A DNA stretch of 53,537 nucleotides from a virus. This document shows, piece by piece, positions 1 through 5,658 of this stretch. The stretch spans positions 1 to 53,537 of the IMG/VR virus record IMGVR_UViG_3300009127_000006; one strand, 5' to 3'. The position numbers and the translations under genes are program-made. The notes under the pieces were generated by a model. The model saw only the letters and a list, made by a program, of their open reading frames with translations, made no database searches and had not been told where the DNA came from. How positions within the stretch are numbered: position 1 is the first letter of the stretch; every line of letters begins with the position of its first letter.

Positions 1-170
1 TCGCCTAAAGCTTTGGCACGTTCAAAGGAGTTGGGGCCGGATAGCAAAAACGTTGTGTAAAGGATTTGTTTTGATTCTGTGCCATATTTGTCTGCTTCCG
101 TTTGTAATTCTATGTAAACGGGGTGGGTATCCTCTTTCGAGGGTGCTACGACAATAAGAATATCTTTCAT
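1..170 (-). CDS. Partial hypothetical protein (5' end only)
   Basis: A leftward frame begins at ATG 168-170 and runs off the window edge with no stop, giving about 56 residues starting MKDILIVVAPSKEDTHPVY. The start has a purine-rich stretch (AAAGAAAG) at ribosome-binding distance. The beginning, a hydrophobic strand followed by APSKED, could open an alpha/beta fold, but I do not recognise the family. It is the only gene I would place on the minus strand and is divergent from the gene starting at 205, with only about 34 bp between the starts. Its codons are more AT-rich than those of the structural genes. Confidence 0.55.
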   Translation of the reverse strand, partial: MKDILIVVAPSKEDTHPVYIELQTEADKYGTESKQILYTTFLLSGPNSFERAKALG

Positions 171-204
171 GGTTCTTTCTTTAATATGGAAAGGAGTGAT
201 TAGA

Positions 205-489
205 GTGAAAATATTTCAAAAATTAACGCGTAACATAAAGTTAAAGAGTTTTCAAGGTAAAAATGAGGCCGCATTCGAGTGTTTAGTCGGATGCGGCTTT
301 TCTTTACCCAGGATTCGGAAGGCGCTCATGGTGTTAAACGGTCTCACGTTGGACGGTTTAACGGACGGGGCGGTTTCCAAGGTAACTGCCTCCAATACGA
401 TCGCGGGCCAGCGGCGAAACAGGATTGTTATGAGCGCTTTGTCGCTGAAATTGGGTTTAAATGCGGATCAACTTTTTCCGGAGGAATAG
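205..489 (+). CDS. Small helix-turn-helix regulator-like protein
   Basis: GTG 205 is preferred because AAGGAG lies at 191-196; an earlier in-frame ATG at 169 has no good ribosome binding site. The product is about 94 aa. Its C-terminal half looks like a compact phage helix-turn-helix domain: a first helix (IRKALMVLNGLTLDGLT), a recognition-helix-like VSKVTASNTIAGQRR, then an LGLNADQLFPEE ending common in Ner/Nlp-like or Cro-like regulators. It may control the divergent gene at the left edge. A hairpin followed by a T-run lies inside the first third of the frame, so true translation may begin downstream at ATG 328 or be attenuated. The assignment rests on motif shape only. Confidence 0.55.
   Translation: MKIFQKLTRNIKLKSFQGKNEAAFECLVGCGFSLPRIRKALMVLNGLTLDGLTDGAVSKVTASNTIAGQRRNRIVMSALSLKLGLNADQLFPEE
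268..301 (+). terminator. Terminator-like hairpin inside regulator frame
   Basis: GCCGCATTCGA (268-278) pairs with TCGGATGCGGC (287-297) with one mismatch over 11 bp and is followed by TTTT. On the + strand this has the shape of an intrinsic terminator and lies within the 5' third of the regulator-like gene. It could be an attenuator, or may mean that the real gene starts downstream. Confidence 0.35.
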
Positions 490-491
490 TA

Positions 492-695
492 ATGGCGCCA
501 GCGTATGTGCAGGAAACAGAGAAGATATCGATCAGTATTCCATCATCTCTTGTTGAGATTGTGGATTACCTGAGCGAGGCGAAGGGGTACAGCCGGTCCG
601 GATTTATCCGCAAGGCCGTGGAGAACCAAATCCTGTTAGAGCTTAAAAGCCGCACAGTTTTGGAACAAGTTTATCACGGTGTTTTCGGGGAGTAG
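492..695 (+). CDS. Ribbon-helix-helix (CopG/Arc-like) DNA-binding protein
   Basis: A 67-aa protein starting at ATG 492, with GGAGG at 480-484 seven bases upstream; the ribosome binding site overlaps the end of the preceding gene. The segment EKISISIPSSLVEIVDYLSEAKGYSRSG followed by FIRKAVENQILLEL matches the RHH_1 layout: a short beta strand with alternating polar residues, helix A, the GYSRSGFIRKAV turn, then helix B. Such proteins dimerise and insert the beta ribbon in the DNA major groove. In phages they act as small transcriptional regulators or antitoxin-like factors; no toxin partner is visible here. The C-terminal tail of about 20 residues is outside the core fold. Confidence 0.8.
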   Translation: MAPAYVQETEKISISIPSSLVEIVDYLSEAKGYSRSGFIRKAVENQILLELKSRTVLEQVYHGVFGE

Positions 696-735
696 TCCCA
701 TTAAGTAGGTGTAAGTAGCAGGGAAGGAGGGGGAA

Positions 736-1350
736 ATGGAAGAGCTAAACCTGAGGCATGCGCCTATGTTGATTTCGGAGGCGAGGGAGAAGACGGATCA
801 GATCATCAATAATATCCAAAACACGAGGAACCTTCTTCTTGAGATGTACGAACGGGACGGGTGGAAGGCGCTGGGGTATGAGAGTTGGCGGGAATATGGC
901 CAGGTTGAGTTTGGGTTTTCTGAAAGCCGGATCTATCAATTAGCCGATGCGGCACGGGTAGAAGAAAATCTTTCCACAATTGTGGAAAAAGATAAACCGA
1001 TTCAAGAAGGCCAGCTTCGCCCCTTAACCAAATTAGGCACGAAACAGCTCCAGCAGGAGGCGTGGCAGAAGGCGGTGGCTACGGCACCAGATGGCAACGT
1101 CACGGCGCGGCATGTGTCGGAGGTGGTGAATGAGATGGTTTATGAGGAAGAGATAGAGGCCAGGATAAAGCGAGAGGAAGAGCTGCGGGGCGGTATGAGG
1201 AAGGATGAGATGATGGATCCGGGTTTCAAGGAGGCCTTTGACGCGTTTTATTCTGAGCTCCAGGGGGCCCAGGCGGTGAACTGGAAACGCACATCGAAGA
1301 AGGCGGCTTTGATATGCGTGAAGATGATCGAGAATGTTATCGGGGAGTAG
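736..1350 (+). CDS. ParB/KorB-like DNA-binding protein
   Basis: A 204-aa protein with a strong ribosome binding site (GGAAGGAGG). The block WKALGYESWREYGQVEFGFSESRIYQL is a helix-turn-helix of the sort found in phage and integrative-element proteins that recall ParB/DUF3102. It is followed by the characteristic EGQLRPLTKL linker and a second helical block (VTARHVSEVV). No N-terminal ParB nuclease/CTPase domain is seen, so this is a DNA-binding protein rather than a full partition protein. It probably acts in replication or early gene control, as it sits at the head of the early block. The C-terminal part is highly charged and probably helical. Confidence 0.7.
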   Translation: MEELNLRHAPMLISEAREKTDQIINNIQNTRNLLLEMYERDGWKALGYESWREYGQVEFGFSESRIYQLADAARVEENLSTIVEKDKPIQEGQLRPLTKLGTKQLQQEAWQKAVATAPDGNVTARHVSEVVNEMVYEEEIEARIKREEELRGGMRKDEMMDPGFKEAFDAFYSELQGAQAVNWKRTSKKAALICVKMIENVIGE

Positions 1351-1353
1351 ATC

Positions 1354-1713
1354 ATGGAGATATTAATGGAGATATTAGCGGAAATTATAAATGCACATTG
1401 GTTTTGGTTCGGGCCTTTGTTTCTCGTGGGCCTGGTGTGGGCCTTGATCCGGCGTGGTCCTTATGTAGATGCCAGAGCTTATGGTGATGCTTTGACTGAT
1501 GTGACTATTCAAGCAGCAATTACGGCAATAGGTGCAAATAAAAGGGTGTTGCGAATTACTCCTGGCACTTGGGTGGTTAATCCTACTGATGCAACCATAG
1601 AAGTTCCAGACAATATAACCTTGAAAGTTGATAGAGGTGCATTGCTAAGTGTTTCGGCTGGAAAAACATTGACTATCAATGGGCCACTTGAAGCTGGGCT
1701 TTACGGTGATTAA
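1354..1713 (+). CDS. TM helix fused to truncated tailspike beta-helix leader
   Basis: A 119-aa frame of two unrelated parts. Residues about 1-35 form a membrane segment (FWFGPLFLVGLVWALI) followed by RR. From about residue 37 the sequence is typical of the N-terminal part of pectate-lyase-like phage tailspikes or tail fibres: VTIQAAITAIG, then LRITPGTWVV, VPDNITLKVDRGALLSV and KTLTINGPLEAGLY. In tailspikes this opening leads into a long right-handed beta helix; here it stops after GLYGD. I read it as a truncated or recombined fibre module captured behind a membrane segment. Base composition becomes AT-richer from about 1450 and stays so through the methyltransferase, so the fragment probably arrived as part of one transferred segment. 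Confidence 0.55.
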   Translation: MEILMEILAEIINAHWFWFGPLFLVGLVWALIRRGPYVDARAYGDALTDVTIQAAITAIGANKRVLRITPGTWVVNPTDATIEVPDNITLKVDRGALLSVSAGKTLTINGPLEAGLYGD

Positions 1714-1725
1714 AAGGAGTTTAAA

Positions 1726-1767
1726 ATGGGAAGAATAAACTATCTGTTAGCCAGCAGGAGAAAGTAA
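1726..1767 (+). CDS. Candidate 13-residue leader peptide
   Basis: A mini-frame, MGRINYLLASRRK, with a good ribosome binding site (AAGGAG at 1714-1719). Its stop (TAA 1765-1767) directly abuts the GTG start of the methyltransferase. It might serve translational coupling, or be a remnant of a longer gene. Evidence is limited to the ribosome binding site and spacing. Confidence 0.25.
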   Translation: MGRINYLLASRRK

Positions 1768-2577
1768 GTGCTGAAACCATATTATGAAACAAAGTTGGGT
1801 AAACTTTATCACGGGGATTGCCTGGATATTATGCCGAAATTGGAACCGGTGGATTTGGTTGTTACTTCTCCACCATATGATGATTTGCGGCAATATGAAG
1901 GGTATAAGTTTGACTTCCATCAAACCGCATATGGCCTTTACCGGTTGCTTAAATCTGGCGGGGTTGTCGTTTGGGTTGTTGCTGATGCAACAAAAAACGG
2001 GAGTGAAACCGGAACCAGTTTTAGGCAGGCGTTGTTTCTTAAGGCTATCGGGTTGAATCTTCATGATACCATGATTTGGAATAAAGGTGTTTTTACATCC
2101 CCACAAAAAACCAGATACCCAAATACTTTTGAATATATGTTTATCTTCACAAAGGGCCGGATTTCTGTTTGTAACCAGATAAAAGATAGAAGAAATAAAA
2201 AAATTGGTTCTTCTTCAATCCATACTATTCGGAAGAAAAACGGAGAAACAAAAAATATGTATGCCGATTGCAGAAAAATAAAAATTGGCGCTATCGGTGT
2301 TCGCTTTAATGTTTGGGAAATTTATCCAGAGCAATCAAATAAAAAAAGATTGCACCCTGCGCCATATCCAGAAGCATTAGCAAGGGATCATATTCTATCA
2401 TGGTCTAACCCTGGCGATATTGTTTTTGACCCAATGTCTGGGAGTGGAACAACATTAAAAATGGCAGAGAATACAAACCGCAGATGGATAGGTTGTGAAA
2501 TATCGGAAAAGTATTGCGAGATCATAGCCAAGAGGCTTGAACAAGAAACCAGCCAGTTAAAGTTGTTTGCTGGCTAA
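1768..2577 (+). CDS. Orphan DNA methyltransferase (TSPPY type)
   Basis: A 269-aa SAM-dependent DNA methyltransferase. Catalytic motif IV is TSPPYDDLR near the N-terminus (about residue 29). The SAM-binding motif I, FDPMSGSGTT, is near the C-terminus and is followed by a WIGCEISEKYCEI block. This order is that of beta-class amino-methyltransferases; TSPPY is common in N4-cytosine and some N6-adenine enzymes, so the target base is not settled. GTG 1768 follows the previous stop immediately, with AGGAG at 1756-1760. No restriction endonuclease is next to it, so it is probably a solitary phage enzyme that masks phage DNA or alters regulation. The gene is clearly AT-richer than its flanks, which suggests recent acquisition. 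Confidence 0.9.
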   Translation: MLKPYYETKLGKLYHGDCLDIMPKLEPVDLVVTSPPYDDLRQYEGYKFDFHQTAYGLYRLLKSGGVVVWVVADATKNGSETGTSFRQALFLKAIGLNLHDTMIWNKGVFTSPQKTRYPNTFEYMFIFTKGRISVCNQIKDRRNKKIGSSSIHTIRKKNGETKNMYADCRKIKIGAIGVRFNVWEIYPEQSNKKRLHPAPYPEALARDHILSWSNPGDIVFDPMSGSGTTLKMAENTNRRWIGCEISEKYCEIIAKRLEQETSQLKLFAG

Positions 2578-2679
2578 CCAGTCGCTGCACTGGACTGCAA
2601 ACAGCGCAGCCAGTGAGCTTAAACGGTAGACATGGCAACTAAAATTTGTGTTGAGATCTTTACCCTGGAGGGATGAGGG

Positions 2680-2745
2680 ATGGCGGGTACCGGGTGTTGG
2701 ATAGTGATCGGGTACGTGTATGTGGTGTGGGTGTCTTATAATTGA
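2680..2745 (+). CDS. Candidate 21-aa hydrophobic peptide
   Basis: ATG 2680 with GGAGGGATGAGGG upstream opens MAGTGCWIVIGYVYVVWVSYN, almost entirely a single membrane-spanning stretch. Its TGA (2743-2745) overlaps the ribosome binding site of the next gene. It may be a real micro-membrane protein or a chance frame in a 180-bp gap. Confidence 0.25.
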   Translation: MAGTGCWIVIGYVYVVWVSYN

Positions 2746-2760
2746 GGAGGGGGTGCGAGT

Positions 2761-2994
2761 ATGAGCCGGCCCATAACGGGGGTGATCGAGAAATGTTTTG
2801 TTATTTCGGAGATGCTGCGGACCTGGTGGTTTGTGACGGTGAAAGATGTTATGCGCGAGTGCTGCATCAGCCGGAGCGTGGCCAATAAATACCTGGTGGC
2901 GGCCTCCACCATCCTGCCGGTGGTGGTGGAAAACGAGCAGATGGGTCCCCATCCATACAGATACACATTGATGGAGGAGAGTGGAGATGCGTGA
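2761..2994 (+). CDS. Small winged-helix-like DNA-binding protein
   Basis: A 77-aa protein with a strong GAGGAGGGGG ribosome binding site. The central segment (VTVKDVMRECCISRSVANKYLVAAS) has the spacing of a helix-turn-helix, with ISRSVANKYL as the recognition helix. The following VVVENEQMG...YRYTL resembles a beta wing. I expect a small phage regulator. Its end overlaps the start of the next gene (2987), so the two are translationally coupled and probably work in the same early operon. Confidence 0.6.
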   Translation: MSRPITGVIEKCFVISEMLRTWWFVTVKDVMRECCISRSVANKYLVAASTILPVVVENEQMGPHPYRYTLMEESGDA

Positions 2995-3301
2995 GGTAAT
3001 TTTCAAGTCTGATAAAAACGCCGAGAAGGTGGTCAAGTCGCCGTGGCTGCGGATCGCGGAGGCGGCGGCCTATTGCGGGATATCGCGGTCCATGTTTACG
3101 GAGCATTCCGAGGACCTGCCTCACGGGGGGGATTACCGGACCCGGCTTTATCATGTGGATGTGCTGGATGACTGGATCGCGGGGCAGCTGGAGGTGCCTT
3201 TCCGGAAGGGTCGGCGGCAGGCGCGGCAGAGGGTGATCCGGCGCCCGGTTACGGATGAGGAGATGTTTCTGGTTCATCCCGGGACGGGGAAGGTTTATTG
3301 A
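2987..3301 (+). CDS. Excisionase/MerR-like helix-turn-helix protein
   Basis: A 104-aa protein. ATG 2987 is chosen over an in-frame GTG at 2981 because GGAGGAGA (2973-2980) is correctly spaced to it. The segment WLRIAEAAAYCGISRSMFTEHSEDLPHGG...YHVDVLDDWI is a typical Xis/helix_turn_helix_17 domain: an initial helix with AAAYCGIS, a recognition helix, then a beta turn leading to a VDVLDDWI helix. The tail is Arg-rich (RKGRRQARQR), suiting nucleic-acid binding. The TGA stop (3299-3301) overlaps the first unit of a 7-nt repeat array. A recombinase gene lies about 1.5 kb downstream, so a recombination-directionality role is possible but unproved. Confidence 0.7.
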   Translation: MREVIFKSDKNAEKVVKSPWLRIAEAAAYCGISRSMFTEHSEDLPHGGDYRTRLYHVDVLDDWIAGQLEVPFRKGRRQARQRVIRRPVTDEEMFLVHPGTGKVY

Positions 3302-3334
3302 TTGCAGATTTCAGATTGCAGATTTCAGATTGAA
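3300..3334 (+). repeat. Heptad array, five units (GATTGCA/GATTTCA)
   Basis: Five exact 7-nt units, alternating GATTGCA and GATTTCA and ending GATTGAA. The array begins inside the stop codon of the upstream gene and ends about 2 nt before the GGGAGGGGG ribosome binding site of the next gene. It belongs to the window-wide period-7 family. Confidence 0.9.
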
Positions 3335-3347
3335 GGGAGGGGGATTT

Positions 3348-3872
3348 ATGAAGATTGGAATTATGGGGACGCATGGGGTTGGTAAGACGACCCTGGCGCT
3401 GAAGATGGCGGCGGATTTGAAGACGTGTGAGCCTGGCAGCCGGGTGGGTTTGGTGATGGATGTGGCGCGGGCGTGCCCGTTTCTCGTGAACCGGGAGGCG
3501 TCGGAGGAGGCCCAGTCGTGGATCTTTTTTACTCAGCTGACCCGGGAGATCGAGGCGGCGGCGGCCAATGAGATCGTGATTTGCGACCGGACCGTGTTTG
3601 ACAGCCTGGCTTACTCGGCGGTTCAGGGGTACAAGGATTTTACGACCATGATGTGGCAGTTTGCCATGGACTGGCGCGAGACCTATGACGAGCTGTACTG
3701 GCTGCGGCCGGACCAGGGCACCGTGGTGGCGGACGACGGTTTCAGGGATCCGGATCCGGATTATCAGAGGTTGGTGGATACCACCTTTGAGGTGCTTTAC
3801 AGCGTGGGCCCTACGGTGATCCGGTGCGGGAAGGACGGATGGACGGGCGATATTAAAATGGGGAGGCGGTAA
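3348..3872 (+). CDS. P-loop ATPase/kinase (NadR/AAA_28-like)
   Basis: A 174-aa protein from ATG 3348, placed by its GGGAGGGGG ribosome binding site; the frame could extend upstream only through the repeat array. It starts MKIGIMGTHGVGKTTLA, where GTHGVGKT is a Walker A motif. This is followed by VGLVMDVARACPF and by IVICDRTVFDSLAYS, a Walker-B-like DR-T block typical of NadR-like and deoxynucleoside-kinase-like P-loop proteins. Such phage proteins are small nucleotide or nucleoside kinases or ATPases, probably cytosolic and active in nucleotide supply. The substrate cannot be told from sequence. Confidence 0.75.
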   Translation: MKIGIMGTHGVGKTTLALKMAADLKTCEPGSRVGLVMDVARACPFLVNREASEEAQSWIFFTQLTREIEAAAANEIVICDRTVFDSLAYSAVQGYKDFTTMMWQFAMDWRETYDELYWLRPDQGTVVADDGFRDPDPDYQRLVDTTFEVLYSVGPTVIRCGKDGWTGDIKMGRR

Positions 3873-4028
3873 ATGAGGAGATATCTGGTTTGCGGGAAGC
3901 GGCGGAATACTCCGTGGGTGGCCATGGAGGTGTGTGAGGCGTGCAGAAAACGGCGTAAATGTTTTCAGTTCAAGGAGGCCTGCAATGAAGCAAAGACCGG
4001 TGATCCCGGTGGAGATCTCGGGAATTGA
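3873..4028 (+). CDS. Cys-rich 51-aa protein, probably zinc-binding
   Basis: ATG 3873 begins directly after the preceding TAA, with GGGAGGCGG as ribosome binding site. The 51-residue product has Cys at about 7, 21, 24, 30 and 36 (VCGKR, VCEACRKRRKC, KEAC) set among many Arg and Lys residues, like a small zinc-stabilised nucleic-acid-binding knuckle. The end overlaps the next gene, which starts at 3985 in another frame. The tail (AKTGDPGGDLGN) is read through that gene's start and may be unselected. Function unknown. Confidence 0.5.
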   Translation: MRRYLVCGKRRNTPWVAMEVCEACRKRRKCFQFKEACNEAKTGDPGGDLGN

Positions 4029-4194
4029 CGAGATCACGGACCGAGGGATAAAGGTGGTGTTGAGGGAGTCGGGAGAGACCTGCTGGCTGCCGAAGGATGA
4101 TGTGGACTATTTACCCGGGTGCGTGGTTATCCCTGAGTGGCTGGCCCGCAGAATGAATAGATGGAAATCGCAGTCGAGACAGGCGAGAGCGTAG
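3985..4194 (+). CDS. Conserved phage hypothetical protein
   Basis: A 69-aa protein; ATG 3985 has AAGGAGG nearby and an upstream in-frame GTG is unlikely. It reads VEISGIDEITDRGIKVVL, ESGETCWLPKDDVDY, VVIPEWLARRM, a compact beta-rich pattern that I recall from small early proteins of many phages with no assigned role. It overlaps genes on both sides, consistent with a tightly packed early operon. Its 3' end overlaps the next gene by 34 bp. Confidence 0.6.
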   Translation: MKQRPVIPVEISGIDEITDRGIKVVLRESGETCWLPKDDVDYLPGCVVIPEWLARRMNRWKSQSRQARA

Positions 4195-4598
4195 AGTACG
4201 AGGATGGCCACCGGAGGCTGTGGGCCAGTGTGCTGACCCAGGCGGTGAATGATCTGACACACCGGAATGTATATATCCGCAACGAGGTGCGTAATTGGAT
4301 TAGATCGGATCGGCGGGCGGCGGGGTCGTTTGACTGGGTGTGTGGACATTTTGGGATTGATTCGGGTGCGGCGAGAGATGGATTATTGTCGGGGGAGCTT
4401 CCTGAGAAGCGTAAATCTGTACTTTATTATTGGCGCACAACCAATAATGTATCACAGAGGGGTTTGGCGGCCATGATCGGGGTGTCGCCCTCGACTGCCT
4501 TTAAATTGGAGGATCTGAATTATTTCGAAGGGGCGTCCTCGAGGGTTAGGGGACCGGTGGAGAGGTTTTTGGCGGAGGTGGGGGCGAGTTTGAATTGA
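4161..4598 (+). CDS. Conserved phage protein with C-terminal HTH-like region
   Basis: A 145-aa protein with two parts. The N-terminal part (LWASVLTQAVNDL ... VRNWIRSDRRAAGSFDWVCGHFGID) is common in small phage and mobile-element proteins of unknown function. The C-terminal part (WRTTNNVSQRGLAAMIGVSPSTAFKLEDL) has the look of an XRE-type helix-turn-helix: SQRGLAAMIGVSPSTAFKLE. A DNA-binding regulator is the likeliest role. The TGA stop (4596-4598) lies inside a 7-nt repeat array that leads straight to the next gene's ribosome binding site. Confidence 0.6.
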   Translation: MEIAVETGESVEYEDGHRRLWASVLTQAVNDLTHRNVYIRNEVRNWIRSDRRAAGSFDWVCGHFGIDSGAARDGLLSGELPEKRKSVLYYWRTTNNVSQRGLAAMIGVSPSTAFKLEDLNYFEGASSRVRGPVERFLAEVGASLN

Positions 4599-4615
4599 AA
4601 CTTGAAATTTGAAAC
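4589..4615 (+). repeat. Heptad array (TTGAAAC/TTGAAAT)
   Basis: About four units of the period-7 family: TTTGAA, TTGAAAC, TTGAAAT, TTGAAAC. The stop codon of the upstream gene is embedded in the array, and GGAGGGGGGAGG follows immediately as the ribosome binding site of the next gene. Confidence 0.85.
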
Positions 4616-4629
4616 TGGAGGGGGGAGGC

Positions 4630-4827
4630 ATGTTTAACTACTGGAGAAAAAGAACAAAGCCACCGATATGCGCCGTGAAGCGCGGCCAGTTTGCCTGGGT
4701 TTTGGGGCTTAGTGATCATAATGATATGCCGTTTGAGATATGTAGGTGGACCGGGAGCAGATGGGTTAATAATTACGGGGATGTTGTGTTTATTCTGAAA
4801 TGGAAGAGATTAAAAAGGGGGAGATGA
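4630..4827 (+). CDS. Small hypothetical phage protein
   Basis: A 65-aa basic protein beginning MFNYWRKRTKPPICAVKRGQ with a very strong ribosome binding site (GGAGGGGGGAGG). The middle (WVLGLSDHNDMPFEICRWTG) and the Arg/Lys-rich end give no recognisable motif. Its stop is followed one base later by the next start. Likely an accessory early protein; no function assigned. Confidence 0.5.
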   Translation: MFNYWRKRTKPPICAVKRGQFAWVLGLSDHNDMPFEICRWTGSRWVNNYGDVVFILKWKRLKRGR

Positions 4828-4828
4828 A

Positions 4829-5434
4829 ATGGCAAAGAAAAACGGGGGGAATAATAATCATCCGAAGAAGGGCTCTGAGATAAAGGTGGAGCCTATTAAG
4901 GAGCTGAAGGACGTGAGACTGATCAAGAAGATGCTGGCGGATAAGCCGCGGGACCTCGCTATCTTTACGGTTGGGGTCAATACGAACCTGCGGGCGTCGG
5001 ATCTGGTGGGGTTACGGGTGGGCCAGGTGCGGGGACTGGTTGCGGTTGTCGGCGATACGGTGGAGATCAGGGAGAAGAAGACTAAGAAGAAGCGGCGGGT
5101 GACGTTAAACGGTGCCTGTGTTCGGGCCATCGGGGACTTGCTGGAGGATCACGAGGGGGAAGACCACGAGCATCTGTTTGTGGGGCAGCGGGGTCCGCTT
5201 ACGGTGCCGACCATTAATAATATGGTTAAGGGGTGGTGTGCGGAGATCAACCTGCGGGGGAATTTCGGGAGCCATACCCTGCGAAAGACCTGGGGGTATC
5301 ATCAGCGGGTGAGTTTTGGTGTGGATCTGCCGCGGTTGATGGTGTGCTTTAATCATTCGAGCCAGAAACAGACGCTTGATTATTTGTGTATACAGCCGGA
5401 GGAGATCGAGGACGTTTATCGGAATGAGATTTGA
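4829..5434 (+). CDS. Tyrosine recombinase, catalytic domain only
   Basis: A 201-aa phage integrase/XerD-family catalytic domain. The usual residues are visible: Arg in TNLRASDL, Lys in the basic KKTKKKRRVTL hairpin, H-x-x-R in SHTLRKTWGYHQR, a second His in FNHSSQ, and the nucleophile Tyr in TLDYLCIQPEE. There is no arm-binding or core-binding N-terminal domain; only about 20 low-complexity residues precede it. Full integrases are usually 300-400 aa. It may act as a stand-alone recombinase (dimer resolution or site-specific rearrangement) or need a partner. It does not by itself prove lysogeny, as no attachment site is visible nearby. Confidence 0.85.
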   Translation: MAKKNGGNNNHPKKGSEIKVEPIKELKDVRLIKKMLADKPRDLAIFTVGVNTNLRASDLVGLRVGQVRGLVAVVGDTVEIREKKTKKKRRVTLNGACVRAIGDLLEDHEGEDHEHLFVGQRGPLTVPTINNMVKGWCAEINLRGNFGSHTLRKTWGYHQRVSFGVDLPRLMVCFNHSSQKQTLDYLCIQPEEIEDVYRNEI

Positions 5435-5448
5435 GGGAAGGGGGGAGG

Positions 5449-5649
5449 ATGTTTAATACAAGCCAAATAAAATACATAAAGGACCTAAGTAAACGCTTAA
5501 ACTCAAGAGGATTCTCCTGGCAGCATGACGACTTTCCTATGCTGCAAAAAATCATACCTGAAACACTCTGCCATATCTGTATCCACGGAGATAAAAACGA
5601 CGGAGGCTGCTTTCAATGTTCTGAGGAGTCTAAATTCGAGGTTTTTTAG
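5449..5649 (+). CDS. Small Cys-motif protein
   Basis: A 66-aa protein from ATG 5449 with a GGGGGGAGG ribosome binding site. The C-terminal third carries LCHICIHG...GGCFQCSEESK, two CxxC pairs spaced like a zinc ribbon. The N-terminal part (IKYIKDLSKRLNSRGFSWQ) is amphipathic. The base composition is AT-richer than its neighbours. A nucleic-acid-binding accessory protein next to the primase is plausible but unproved. Confidence 0.5.
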   Translation: MFNTSQIKYIKDLSKRLNSRGFSWQHDDFPMLQKIIPETLCHICIHGDKNDGGCFQCSEESKFEVF

Positions 5650-5658
5650 CGGGGATGT

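Noticed and set aside
1768-2577. Restriction-modification system
   Set aside because: Only the methyltransferase is present; neighbours are small regulators and there is no nuclease motif next to it.
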